DNA of 64,000 bases from HGM04593 sp045654885 (lineage in GTDB: Bacteria; Bacteroidota; Bacteroidia; Bacteroidales; Bacteroidaceae), in assembly GCA_045654885.1 (NCBI GenBank), contig JAZOOF010000058.1:1-64000 (forward strand). Direction: 5' to 3'. Under the pieces are notes generated by a model. It had not been told where the DNA came from, made no database searches, and saw only the letters and a program-made list of their open reading frames with translations. Positions 27,121 to 36,190 of the stretch are shown here, one piece after another. Each line of letters starts with the position of its first letter. Position 1 is the first letter of the stretch. The position numbers were made by a program, and so were the translations under genes.

Positions 27121-28179
27121 ATGAAGAAGATTTTGCTGTTGATTGCAATATTACTGGCACAAACATTGTCGGCACAGGTATTCCGTGGCGATAGCAGGCT
27201 CTTTGGGGTTGAAGGTTATGTGGCGCGCCCTGAAGAGTCGAAGAGAGATATTCTGGGCAGTATAAGATACTACATTGGCGAGAAAGGCGAGAGCACATAC
27301 TTTATGATATCAATAACGCACTCAAAGGAGAAAACAGATATCAGCAGAAACAACAATGTCTACATTGAGTATGCCAACGAAAAATATACAAGGACACAGG
27401 TACACTCAACAGAGACCATCAAGCTCTCAAAGCCATATGCAAGGGAAAAACTGTACGAAACAGTGCTGGAGTTCCCGGTAGACGAGAGTGAATTATGCAA
27501 AAGAAGAATAAAGAGCATAAGTATTGAAACTGACAACAAAGAAGAGTTCATTATAAAAATTGGTTGGTTCTGGGGTACATATCTCAGCAAGTCGTTCCCC
27601 GATTATTTTGCCGAGGCAAAAGAGGATGCTGAAAGCAGAAAGCAGCGCAGAGAATTCCTCACCGACACGTTCGGCGAAAATATCCCCGACAGCATAAAGA
27701 GCTATCTCGAAGAGAAATATCCCGAACAGTCGTACAACCTCGTGCGCCTGGATACCGTCTACATGCCCTTCAGTTCAATTGCATTGCTTGAGTATGAGAT
27801 AAGGGAGAAGATAGCCGACTTTGTATATGAAAAAGAGGAAGCAGAAGCAAAGGGCTACGGATATGCCGGCCTTGTTGAAAGTAGCGACACCATTGTAACC
27901 GGGTTCAAAGAAAAATTGTTGCAGTATGAGGATGAGTTTAAAATCCAATATGCAGCCGAAGGTGGCGAAGATGACTACCAACTTGTTGTCATTGATGTAA
28001 TTAGCCACGACGGCAAGGAGAGAATTACGCTTTATACAAGGGTGGGAGAGGAGCGCCCTACAGATTTTGATTTCAAGAAGACAGCCAATGAGTGCCGAGC
28101 GCGCATCAAAGAGTTTGAAGAGCACATCAACAGGCTACGTAAAAAAGGGAGCGAAAGTGCAGGAATGGTTGAAGAGTAG
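27121..28179 (+). CDS. Secreted protein of unknown function
   Basis: This 352-aa protein starts at ATG 27121 (a GTG precedes it) with signal peptide MKKILLLIAILLAQTLSAQ. The first 150 residues look beta-rich (SIRYYIGEKGESTYFMISI, KFIIKIGWFWGTY-like strands). The middle is strongly charged and helical (EAKEDAESRKQRREFL, EKEEAEAKG). The C-terminal region ends in ANECRARIKEFEEHINRLRK, a likely coiled coil. I recognise no family. It probably shares a transcript with the gene upstream. Confidence 0.65.
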   Translation: MKKILLLIAILLAQTLSAQVFRGDSRLFGVEGYVARPEESKRDILGSIRYYIGEKGESTYFMISITHSKEKTDISRNNNVYIEYANEKYTRTQVHSTETIKLSKPYAREKLYETVLEFPVDESELCKRRIKSISIETDNKEEFIIKIGWFWGTYLSKSFPDYFAEAKEDAESRKQRREFLTDTFGENIPDSIKSYLEEKYPEQSYNLVRLDTVYMPFSSIALLEYEIREKIADFVYEKEEAEAKGYGYAGLVESSDTIVTGFKEKLLQYEDEFKIQYAAEGGEDDYQLVVIDVISHDGKERITLYTRVGEERPTDFDFKKTANECRARIKEFEEHINRLRKKGSESAGMVEE

Positions 28180-28513
28180 CACCTGTGTGATATTAAACAT
28201 AGATGCTTCACTTTGTTCAGCATGACAAGTAAGCCATAAAAAGGGAAACCGATGTGCTTGCTAATATGTCATCATGATGGTAAGAAGAATCTGTTAGGTA
28301 ATAATACAGTAGTTTACCACATTCTAAAAAACGTAAAGATGTCATGTCGACCGTAGTGGAGACATCTTATTTGCTGTAGTACAGATTCTTTGACTGCGCA
28401 CAGGCATGCAGTTGAAAGTTTGCTCGAAAAATAACATTTTGGGTCAACATTAAGTTTAATGATTATAATTTAATCAAAAGCCATCAAATTCCCTAAAATC
28501 CGCCAAACAATAC

Positions 28514-28646
28514 AGATAGTGCGTAAATTCCTAAACCGCATTAAACATAAGACAAGAACCATGTTTTTGATGACGGATTCAAAAATTACCCAATTTCCAC
28601 CGACAGTTAAGATAGTGCGCAAAATCTCAAACCGTATTAAACATAA
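28514..28646. repeat. Pair of 37-nt imperfect direct repeats
   Basis: Copy 1 is 28514-28550 and copy 2 is 28610-28646, a period of 96 nt with 32 of 37 positions identical by eye. Both begin AGATAGTGCG and end ATTAAACATAA. In one frame both would encode V-R-K-x-x-N-R-I-K-H, but no upstream coding signal exists. Their role is unknown. Confidence 0.6.
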
Positions 28647-28783
28647 TATTCATTATCATGCAAATGGGCTTTTGAAAAGGATAGGGCGAAAAGTCATGTA
28701 ATTCAGTGAAATCAAAAACATAATCTTATGAAAGATTTTGAATATAATTTCGCTAACATAAAGCAACGGCAATAAAAAAGTAT

Positions 28784-28791
28784 TATTTTTG
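28784..28791 (+). promoter_or_regulatory. -7 box of aminotransferase gene
   Basis: TATTTTTG matches TAnnTTTG, 42 nt before ATG 28834. No clear -33 TTTG is present at the proper spacing. Confidence 0.45.
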
Positions 28792-28833
28792 CAGTCCAAA
28801 TATTTGAACTGAAATTTTAATACAAAAACCAAT

Positions 28834-30036
28834 ATGCCTGAATTATCGGAAAGAGCCGTTCTAATGCCTTCGTCGCCAATTCGCAAACTGGCGCCTTTTG
28901 CAAATGATGCCAAGGCACGCGGCCTAAAGGTTTACCATTTGAATATAGGTCAGCCGGACCTGAATTCTCCCGACGTTGCTCTTGAAGCAATAAAAAAATT
29001 CGACCAGAAGATTCTTGAATATAGCCCAAGTGACGGCTTTCTCTCATTGCGCGAGAAGCTTGTGGAATATTACGACCAGTACCAGATTAAGCTGAAGCCC
29101 GACGATATCATTGTTACATCGGGCGGTTCGGAGGCTGTGCTCTTCGCATTCCTGACATGCCTTAACCCCGGAGATGAGATTATTGTTCCGGAACCGGCAT
29201 ATGCAAACTACATGGCATTTGCCATTTCGGCCGGCGCTGTAATCCGCCCAATACGCTCAAGCATCGACGAGTCGTTTGCCCTGCCTCCTATGGAGCGTTT
29301 CGAGGAACTAATCAACGAGCGTACCCGCGGTATTCTCATTTGCAACCCCAACAACCCGACAGGTTATCTGTACACCCGCAAGGAGATGAACCGAATACGC
29401 GACCTTGTAAAAAAGCACAACCTGTTCCTTTTCAGTGACGAGGTTTACCGCGAATTTATCTACACAGGCTCGCCATACATATCGGCCTGCCACCTCGAAG
29501 GCATTGAGGACAACGTGGTACTAATTGACTCTGTTTCAAAACGATACTCGGAATGTGGCATCAGAATCGGTGCACTTATCACCAAGAATACTGCTGTGCG
29601 TCAGGCAGTTATGAAGTTCTGCCAGGCACGCTTGAGCCCCCCGTTGCTTGGCCAGGTTATTGCCGAGGCTTCAATTGATGCTCCACGTTCATATACCATC
29701 AACACTTATGAGCAGTACATCGAGCGCAGGAACTGCCTTGTGGACGAACTGAACAAATTACCGGGAGTGTACTCCCCTATCCCCATGGGCGCATTCTACA
29801 CTGTTGCCCGCCTCCCCATTGATGACAGTGACAGGTTCTGCGAATGGTGCCTGACAGATTTCAACTACGAGGGCGAGACCATTATGATGGCTCCCGCATC
29901 GGGTTTCTACAGCGAAGAGGGATATGGAAAGAACGAGGTGCGCATTGCCTATGCCATTGACAAGGCCGACCTCAAACGCGCAATATTTCTCCTTGGCAAA
30001 GCGCTCGAACAATACCCCGGCCGCGTTGAACCATAA
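28834..30036 (+). CDS. PLP-dependent aminotransferase, class I/II
   Basis: This 400-aa fold-type-I aminotransferase is soluble and cytoplasmic. It carries the N-terminal substrate motif HLNIGQPDLNSP, VTSGGSEAVLF (phosphate binding), ICNPNNPTGYLYTRKEM, FSDEVYREF, and the Schiff-base lysine in DSVSKRYSECGIRIG near residue 237, with a terminal NEVRIAYA. The overall pattern matches the AspC/aromatic-type Bacteroidota aminotransferases that begin ELSERAVLMPSSPIRKLAP. The exact amino-acid substrate cannot be read from sequence. It is a single gene flanked by a -7 box and a strong terminator. Confidence 0.9.
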   Translation: MPELSERAVLMPSSPIRKLAPFANDAKARGLKVYHLNIGQPDLNSPDVALEAIKKFDQKILEYSPSDGFLSLREKLVEYYDQYQIKLKPDDIIVTSGGSEAVLFAFLTCLNPGDEIIVPEPAYANYMAFAISAGAVIRPIRSSIDESFALPPMERFEELINERTRGILICNPNNPTGYLYTRKEMNRIRDLVKKHNLFLFSDEVYREFIYTGSPYISACHLEGIEDNVVLIDSVSKRYSECGIRIGALITKNTAVRQAVMKFCQARLSPPLLGQVIAEASIDAPRSYTINTYEQYIERRNCLVDELNKLPGVYSPIPMGAFYTVARLPIDDSDRFCEWCLTDFNYEGETIMMAPASGFYSEEGYGKNEVRIAYAIDKADLKRAIFLLGKALEQYPGRVEP

Positions 30037-30090
30037 AATAGGAAACTGCATTTGAGTAATCTCACAGCATTTTCAATACCGGATAATACA

Positions 30091-30128
30091 AAAAATCAAG
30101 GTCACCTTTTCGGGTGACCTTGATTTTT
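30091..30128. terminator. Bidirectional intrinsic terminator
   Basis: A 16-bp perfect stem pairs AAAAATCAAGGTCACC with GGTGACCTTGATTTTT around a TTTTCG loop. It separates the convergent aminotransferase and TPR genes. Confidence 0.92.
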
Positions 30129-30159
30129 TGTATATGAATCGATGAAATTGGAATTCTGT

Positions 30160-31440
30160 TTATACTCCCTCATCCATCAATGACTCCTGCAACTTCTCGA
30201 GCTCCTTAACCTTCGCATCCATGTTGAGGTTATAGTAGCAGTTGATGAGGTTTGTCAACCAAAGTTCTGTCTTGTCGGGGCAATTTGTGCGAAGCTTCTC
30301 CAACAAAGGAAGAGCCTGGTTGTAGTAACCGTTGAGAACTTCCTTGTCCTTTGCAATCTTCTTCTTGTCGCTCAGTTTTGTTGATGAGTTCTCAACGCTG
30401 TAGAGATATGCCTTCTGCAAGTAGCAACGTGCAAGGTTAGAGAGTGCGTTCTCATAGTTAGGGTCAACCTCCAATGTCTTGTTGTACCACTCGATAGCAG
30501 TATCCAAATCCTCCTTCTGGTGAGGGATGTATGCCTTCAAGTATACGAACAATGGGTTGTTGGGGTCATTGGCAATAAGGTCATCGGCCAATGCAGCAAG
30601 CTTGTCGCTCTCGCCACGGCTGTCGTAGTACTGGATGAGCGACTGGCTGAAGTATGCATCATCGGGGAAGCGGGTTGTACCCTCCTTGCAGAGCTCGAGC
30701 CAAGCTGTTGAATCACCAAGCTCAAGAACAGCAACTGTCTTGTAACGGAAAGCCGATGGAGCCATCTGCTCGTTTGCAAGTGCCATGTCAACGTGTGTAA
30801 GTACCTTGGCATAGTCCTCCATCTGCATACCGCAGAGTGCCATGTTGTATGCTGCAACAGGAACGTTTATTGTATCCTTTGGCATAACCTCGAGCTTGTA
30901 GAGCTTGTCGGCTGTGTCGATGAACATCTTGAAGAGGTCATAAGCCTTGTTGTACTCCTCGTTGCCATAGTAGTATGCACCGGCATTGTAGAACTGGCCA
31001 AACTGCTGCATGTATGACATCTTGAGGAACTCGGCATAACGTGGCTTAACGCGACCCTTTGCATCGGGCAACATATCGCACTCCTCGCACTTCACAAGGT
31101 CGTTACCAAGCTCATAGGTGTATGAGTAAAGCAACTCCTCGTTATATGCTGCACCCTCGGCACGCTTGTTGTTCTCGTTGTCAATAACGTTTTTCTTCGC
31201 GCTTGCGCTTACGTACCAAACATAGGCATCCTTGTTAACCAATGAGTTTTTCAACACCGGCTTCAATGAGTTTGCCGCACCTACAGGGTCGGACTGCATG
31301 TTCATCTCGGCATCATTCACAATACCCATAAGAGCCTTGATTTGTCTCTTCTGCTCCTTGAGTTCTTCCTTTGAAAGTTCCTGTCCAAACGCAAATGTTG
31401 CGCCAAGAACCATTGCTAAAGATAATACTAATTTCTTCAT
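30160..31440 (-). CDS. Secreted tetratricopeptide-repeat protein
   Basis: This 426-aa protein has a signal peptide (MKKLVLSLAMVLGATFAFGQ) and is helical throughout. TPR-like repeats are clearest at residues about 190-240 (YNMALCGMQMEDYAKVLTHVDMAL) and 290-360 (YLKAYIPHQKEDLDTAIEWYNKTL, ENALSNLARCYLQKAYLY). It ends in a helix KVKELEKLQESLMDEGV. It lies 29 nt downstream of gyrA on the same strand, so it is probably co-transcribed. A periplasmic scaffold role is a guess; no function is known. Confidence 0.85.
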   Translation of the reverse strand: MKKLVLSLAMVLGATFAFGQELSKEELKEQKRQIKALMGIVNDAEMNMQSDPVGAANSLKPVLKNSLVNKDAYVWYVSASAKKNVIDNENNKRAEGAAYNEELLYSYTYELGNDLVKCEECDMLPDAKGRVKPRYAEFLKMSYMQQFGQFYNAGAYYYGNEEYNKAYDLFKMFIDTADKLYKLEVMPKDTINVPVAAYNMALCGMQMEDYAKVLTHVDMALANEQMAPSAFRYKTVAVLELGDSTAWLELCKEGTTRFPDDAYFSQSLIQYYDSRGESDKLAALADDLIANDPNNPLFVYLKAYIPHQKEDLDTAIEWYNKTLEVDPNYENALSNLARCYLQKAYLYSVENSSTKLSDKKKIAKDKEVLNGYYNQALPLLEKLRTNCPDKTELWLTNLINCYYNLNMDAKVKELEKLQESLMDEGV

Positions 31441-31469
31441 ATCAATCTCGTTTAATAATTATGTATTAG

Positions 31470-33998
31470 TTATTGATTCTCTGTGTTTTCTGTTTCAGCA
31501 CTATTGTTGCCATCTACAGTTTCGGGGTCCTGCACCGACTCCTCGACCTCGGCCTCGTGTGTCACCTTGCATACAGAACCTATACAGTCGTTCTTCTTGC
31601 CAAGGTTGATGATGCGCACACCCTGCGTTGCACGTCCCTGAACAGGAATCTGGTCAACCGATGTGCGGATGGTGATACCCGACTTGTTGATAATCATGAG
31701 GTCATTCTCGTCGTTCACATCCATGATGGCAACAAGCTGACCGGTCTTCTCGGTTACCTGCAGTGTCTTCACACCCTTGCAGCCACGGCTGACGGTAGGA
31801 TAATCATCGGTTGCCGAGCGCTTACCATAGCCCTGCTCCGAGAGGACAAGCAGGCTGTGCTCTGCATCGTCGTTCTTTGGCAGTACTACCATGCCTACAA
31901 CCTCGTCGTCATCGGCAATGTCCATACCCTTGACACCGGTTGCCGTACGTCCCATTGCGCGGACAGTGTTCTCATTGAAACGGACAGCCTTACCGCCACG
32001 GTTTGCAAGGATGATGTCACTGTCGCCATCTGTGAGTGCCACCGAGATAACCTTGTCGTCCTCGCGGATGGTGATGGCAATGATACCGTTTGTACGTGGA
32101 CGTGAATACTGCTCAAGACTTGTCTTCTTGATGATACCGTTCTTGGTACAGAATACAATGTTATGGCTCTCGATGAAATTCTTGTCGGCAAGTGTCGTCA
32201 CGCGAACGAATGCATTCACTGCATCATCGGCATCAATGTTGAGCATGTTCTGTATTGCACGGCCCTTTGAGTTCTTGTTGCCTTCGGGGATTTCATATAC
32301 CTTGAGCCAGTAACACTTTCCGCGCTGTGTAAAGAACAGCATTGTGTTGTGCATGGTGGCTGTGTATATGTACTCGATGAAGTCACTGTCGCGCGTGTCG
32401 CTACCCTTTGAACCCACACCGCCACGGTTCTGTGCACGGTACTCGGTGAGAGGTGTACGCTTTATGTATCCAAGGTGCGAGATTGTGATTACCATCTCAT
32501 CATCGGCATAGAAATCCTCGGGGTTGAAGTCGCTCGATGCGCTATAGTCGATTTTGCAACGGCGCTCGTCGCCATACTTCTCCTTAATCTCGTACAGCTC
32601 GTCCTTGATGACCTGCTTGCACAGGTTGTCATCGGTGAGGATGGCATTGTAGTATTCAATCTTGCGCATGAGTTCCTCATACTCGGCATGGAGCTTGTCC
32701 TGCTGTATGCCGGTGAGCTGGCCAAGACGCATCTCGACAATAGCTGCAGCCTGCACCTCGCTGAGGCCGAAACGGTCCATAAGGGCCTGGCGGGCATCGG
32801 CGGGAGACTTGGCAGCCTTGATGAGACGTACGACCTCGTCGATGTTGTCCGATGCGATAATCAATCCCTCCACAATGTGTGCACGCTCCTCGGCCTTGCG
32901 AAGCTCGAACTTTGTACGGCGGATGACAACATCGTGACGGTGCTCGACAAAATTGCTTATGCAGTCCTTGAGTGTGAGCAGCTGTGGACGTCCCTTTACA
33001 AGAGCGATACAGTTCACGCTGAACGATGTCTGCAATGAGCTCATCTTGTATAGCTTGTTGAGGATGACGTTGGCATTGGCATCGCGCTTCACGTCGATAA
33101 CGATGCGCATACCCGACTGGTCGGACTCGTCATTGATATTCGAGATACCGTCAATCTTCTTCTCGTTGACCATTGAGGCAATATCCTTGATAAGCTCCTC
33201 CTTGTTCACGTTGTAAGGGATTGCTGTAACAACAATCTTGTCGTGTGTGCCCGACTCAATCTCGGCAACCGCACGCATGATGACACGGCCACGGCCGGTC
33301 TCATAGGCATCGCGCACACCGTTAAGACCGAAGATGTCGCAACCGGTAGGGAAATCTGGAGCCTTTACATACTGCATCAGGCCATCGGTATCAATATCGG
33401 GATTATCGATGTATGCCACACAGGCATCGAGCACCTCGCTGAGGTTGTGTGTGGGGATATTTGTTGCCATACCCACGGCAATACCCGATGAACCGTTAAC
33501 CAAAAGGTTTGGTATGCGGGTAGGCATAACAGTTGGCTCCTGGAACTCGCCGTTGTAGTTCTCCTGCATATCCACGGTCTCCTTGTACAAATCCTGCGCA
33601 AGTTCTTCACCAATCTTCTGCAAGCGTGCCTCGGTATAACGCATGGCCGCAGGCGAGTCGCCGTCAATTGAACCGAAGTTACCCTGGCCGTCGATGAGCG
33701 GATAACGCATAACCCAGTCCTGAGCCATGCGCACAAGCGCACCATAAACCGAAGAGTCGCCGTGCGGGTGGTACTTACCAAGTACGTCACCGACTGTACG
33801 CGCCGACTTCTTGAACGGTTTGTCCGAGGTGTTACCAAGCTCCATCATACCGTAGAGAATACGGCGATGCACAGGCTTCAAGCCATCGCGCACATCGGGC
33901 AAGGCGCGTGCCACAATCACCGACATTGAGTAGTCGATGTAGGACGACTTCATCTCCTCTTCGACATTTACTTTAATAATTCTGTCGTTCTCAATCAT
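31470..33998 (-). CDS. gyrA: DNA gyrase subunit A
   Basis: This 842-aa protein starts with the conserved DRIIKVNVEEEMKSSYIDYS and the quinolone-region segment YHPHGDSSVYGALVRMAQDW. The active-site tyrosine is in AAMRYTEARL near residue 122, the tyrosine that forms the covalent DNA link. A long coiled-coil tower follows, then the C-terminal beta-pinwheel with repeats (GIIKKTSLEQYSRPR, GGKAVRFNENTVRAMGR, GYGKRSATDDY). QNRGGVGSKG near residue 525 is a diverged GyrA box, which favours gyrase over ParC. It ends with an acidic tail (EVEESVQDPETVDG). In the QRDR, HGDSSVY carries the Ser typical of the susceptible form. Confidence 0.97.
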   Translation of the reverse strand: MIENDRIIKVNVEEEMKSSYIDYSMSVIVARALPDVRDGLKPVHRRILYGMMELGNTSDKPFKKSARTVGDVLGKYHPHGDSSVYGALVRMAQDWVMRYPLIDGQGNFGSIDGDSPAAMRYTEARLQKIGEELAQDLYKETVDMQENYNGEFQEPTVMPTRIPNLLVNGSSGIAVGMATNIPTHNLSEVLDACVAYIDNPDIDTDGLMQYVKAPDFPTGCDIFGLNGVRDAYETGRGRVIMRAVAEIESGTHDKIVVTAIPYNVNKEELIKDIASMVNEKKIDGISNINDESDQSGMRIVIDVKRDANANVILNKLYKMSSLQTSFSVNCIALVKGRPQLLTLKDCISNFVEHRHDVVIRRTKFELRKAEERAHIVEGLIIASDNIDEVVRLIKAAKSPADARQALMDRFGLSEVQAAAIVEMRLGQLTGIQQDKLHAEYEELMRKIEYYNAILTDDNLCKQVIKDELYEIKEKYGDERRCKIDYSASSDFNPEDFYADDEMVITISHLGYIKRTPLTEYRAQNRGGVGSKGSDTRDSDFIEYIYTATMHNTMLFFTQRGKCYWLKVYEIPEGNKNSKGRAIQNMLNIDADDAVNAFVRVTTLADKNFIESHNIVFCTKNGIIKKTSLEQYSRPRTNGIIAITIREDDKVISVALTDGDSDIILANRGGKAVRFNENTVRAMGRTATGVKGMDIADDDEVVGMVVLPKNDDAEHSLLVLSEQGYGKRSATDDYPTVSRGCKGVKTLQVTEKTGQLVAIMDVNDENDLMIINKSGITIRTSVDQIPVQGRATQGVRIINLGKKNDCIGSVCKVTHEAEVEESVQDPETVDGNNSAETENTENQ

Positions 33999-34459
33999 TT
34001 AAATAGTGTTATTAATATTATTATTCTGTTTTTATACCTTATTATATATAAACACATCGCTAAATTACTTAAATTTGCCGAAAGAAACAAGAATTTTAAG
34101 TTTTATTAAGCTCTAAAACCGCCATAATACCGTTTTTAAGAGCAAAAGCGCTTAAAACGGCCAAAAACGGGCAATAAAGAGGTATGCGAGATTCTGTTTT
34201 TTGAAACGAAGCTTACACAATGGGCGGAATTTTAAAATCTCAAGTAAACTCGGATGGAGGCACATAGACAAACAGCGCCGATACCTCATTGCATGGTTAC
34301 ACAACTTACCAAATTTCAAAAGTAACGGGAATACAGAATTTGCACTTGAGAAATAATCGCCACAATGGCAAAGCGATTAGAATAAATTTCACTATCTTCG
34401 CAGATGAAAATTACAAAGCATCCACAGCAGAAAAAACAATTTACAAAACTATATTCTAT
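33999..34459. other. Divergent gyrA-trmD intergenic region
   Basis: This is a 460-base AT-rich spacer between divergent genes. It has a plus-strand -7-like box TAAATTTG at 34070-34077 and another, TATCTTCG, at 34393-34400, 60 nt before trmD; neither has a properly spaced -33 element. An open frame from 34289 continues into trmD but lacks trmD similarity before residue 58. No separate gene is supported. Confidence 0.45.
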
Positions 34460-35134
34460 ATGCGAGTTGACATTATTACAACATTCCCTGAGATGATGGA
34501 AAGCTTCTTCAACTCATCAATCATGGGACGTGCACAGCGCAACGGTTATGCCGAAATTTGTTTACATAATTTACGTGATTATACAACCGACAAGCACCGC
34601 AAGACCGACGACTACCCATTTGGCGGTTGCGCAGGCCTTGTAATGAAAATTGAGCCCATTGACAATTGTATAAAGCACCTGAAGAGCCAGAGAAACTATG
34701 ACGAGGTCATTTATACCACCCCCGACGGACAGGTTTTTGACCAGCCAATGGCAAATTCGCTCTCAATGAAGGAAAATCTCATATTTTTGTGCGGCCATTA
34801 CAAGGGAATTGACCACCGCATACGTGAGCACTTGATTACAAAGGAGATAAGTATTGGAGACTATGTTCTGACGGGTGGCGAATTGGCTGTAGAAGTAATA
34901 TGCGATTCGGTCATTCGCCTAATTCCGGGTGTAATTTCGGACGAAACATCGGCCTTGAGCGACTCTTTCCAGGACAATTTGCTTGCTCCGCCTGTATACA
35001 CACGCCCTGCAGAGTACAACGGATGGAAAGTACCCGATGTTCTCCTCTCGGGACACGAGGCAAAGATACGTCAATGGGAGTTCGAGCAGTCAATGGAGCG
35101 CACAAAGCTTCTGCGTCCCGACCTGTTGAAGTAA
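34460..35134 (+). CDS. trmD: tRNA (guanine37-N1)-methyltransferase
   Basis: The 224-aa protein starts at ATG 34460, where the conserved MRVDIITTFPEMMESFF begins; the upstream 57-codon extension is not TrmD-like. SPOUT knot signatures are present: DDYPFGGCAGLVMKIEPI, IFLCGHYKGIDHRIREHL and EISIGDYVLTGGELA. The C-terminal tRNA-binding part reads APPVYTRPAEYNGWKVPDVL and SGHEAKIRQWE. It makes m1G37 next to the anticodon, preventing +1 frameshifts. It is not adjacent to rpsP, unlike the common rpsP-rimM-trmD-rplS operon. Confidence 0.96.
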   Translation: MRVDIITTFPEMMESFFNSSIMGRAQRNGYAEICLHNLRDYTTDKHRKTDDYPFGGCAGLVMKIEPIDNCIKHLKSQRNYDEVIYTTPDGQVFDQPMANSLSMKENLIFLCGHYKGIDHRIREHLITKEISIGDYVLTGGELAVEVICDSVIRLIPGVISDETSALSDSFQDNLLAPPVYTRPAEYNGWKVPDVLLSGHEAKIRQWEFEQSMERTKLLRPDLLK

Positions 35135-35221
35135 CAAGAAAAATATTTACACAATTACATTTGTATATACAAAATTAAATAGTAAAACATTTGTAACTAA
35201 AACCAAGAAATTAAACCAAAA

Positions 35222-35255
35222 AAAATGACTCTTGCCTATAGACAAGAGTCATTTT
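35222..35255. terminator. Bidirectional terminator between trmD and pyrD
   Basis: A 13-bp stem pairs AAAATGACTCTTG (35222-35234) with CAAGAGTCATTTT (35243-35255), with A- and T-rich flanks. Confidence 0.88.
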
Positions 35256-35278
35256 CGCATATTGGAATATTCTCTGCT

Positions 35279-36190
35279 TTATACCTCCAGAGCACCGATA
35301 AGCTCCTGAACAGAACTCATTTTGTGACGTACAAGATAATCCTGGATATAGTCTACTATTTCGCCTGTAACAGCAGGATTCATGAAATTTGCTGTACCCA
35401 CCTCTATTGCAGTCGCACCTGCAAGCAGGAATTCAATGGCATCGGCACCGGTTGTGATACCGCCAATACCCACCACAGGGATTTTGACAGCCTTTGCAAC
35501 CTGCCAAACCATGCGCAGGGCGATTGGCTTGACAGCAGGACCGCTCATACCGCCTGTGATTGTAGAGAGCACGGGACGGCGCTTTTCGGAGTCGATTGCC
35601 ATACCGAGCAAGGTATTGATGAGCGACACACTGTCGGCACCGGCACCTTCAACGGCGCGTGCAATTTCAGTGATATCTGTAACATTTGGAGAGAGCTTTA
35701 CAATAAGAGTCTTCGGGTAGACCTTACGCACCGCAGCAACAACCTCGGCTGCCGACTGAGGCAGCACACCAAAGGCCATACCGCCCTGTTTTACGTTTGG
35801 ACAAGAGATATTGAGCTCAATACCGGGAATCTTGTCGAGCGCAGCAACCTTCTCGGCACAAGCAACATAATCCTCGATACAAGCTCCCGATACGTTCACA
35901 AGTACATTGGTATCGAGGTCCTTGAGCTGCGGATAGATATTGGCAGCAAAGTAATCGACACCCTTGTTCTGCAAACCCACAGCATTGAGCATTCCCATTG
36001 GAGTCTCTGCGCTGCGCGGATAGGCGTTTCCTTCGCGGTGGTTAAGGGTTGTACCTTTTACAATAAAGCCACCCAACTTGTTCAAATCGACAAAATCGGC
36101 AAATTCAAGGCCGTAGCCGAAAGTTCCCGATGCGGTAAGAACCGGATTCTTCAGTTCAAGACCGCCTATTTTAACATCTGTCTTTACCAT
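35279..36190 (-). CDS. pyrD: Dihydroorotate dehydrogenase, catalytic subunit (class 1B)
   Basis: This 303-aa FMN TIM-barrel begins MVKTDVKIGGLELKNPVLTA and has TASGTFGYG. ELNISCPNVKQGG near residue 130 includes the active-site cysteine region, and TGGMSGPAVKPIALRM and VGIGGITTGADAIEFL (phosphate binding) follow. It oxidises dihydroorotate to orotate in pyrimidine synthesis. The adjacent pyrK, overlapping by 7 nt, shows it is the class 1B, NAD-dependent heterotetrameric type. It is the second gene of the pyrK-pyrD operon. Confidence 0.95.
   Translation of the reverse strand: MVKTDVKIGGLELKNPVLTASGTFGYGLEFADFVDLNKLGGFIVKGTTLNHREGNAYPRSAETPMGMLNAVGLQNKGVDYFAANIYPQLKDLDTNVLVNVSGACIEDYVACAEKVAALDKIPGIELNISCPNVKQGGMAFGVLPQSAAEVVAAVRKVYPKTLIVKLSPNVTDITEIARAVEGAGADSVSLINTLLGMAIDSEKRRPVLSTITGGMSGPAVKPIALRMVWQVAKAVKIPVVGIGGITTGADAIEFLLAGATAIEVGTANFMNPAVTGEIVDYIQDYLVRHKMSSVQELIGALEV

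Larger units (their letters stand above)
28180..28833. other. 650-base intergenic region with repeats
   Basis: It holds a right-half copy of the dispersed palindrome (28201-28228, ending CAGCATGACA), a small palindrome beginning TGTCATGTCGACC at 28340, and two 37-nt direct repeats described separately. A short open frame at 28519-28701 consists mostly of those repeats and is not supported as a gene. The aminotransferase -7 box is at 28784-28791. Confidence 0.6.

Noticed and set aside
28519..28701. 60-codon frame before the aminotransferase gene
   Set aside because: It starts with GTG, is made mostly of the two direct repeats, and has no promoter or family; a repeat explains it better than a gene.
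34289..34459. N-terminal extension of trmD
   Set aside because: The 57 extra codons show no TrmD similarity, and the conserved start MRVDIITTFPEM follows at 34460.
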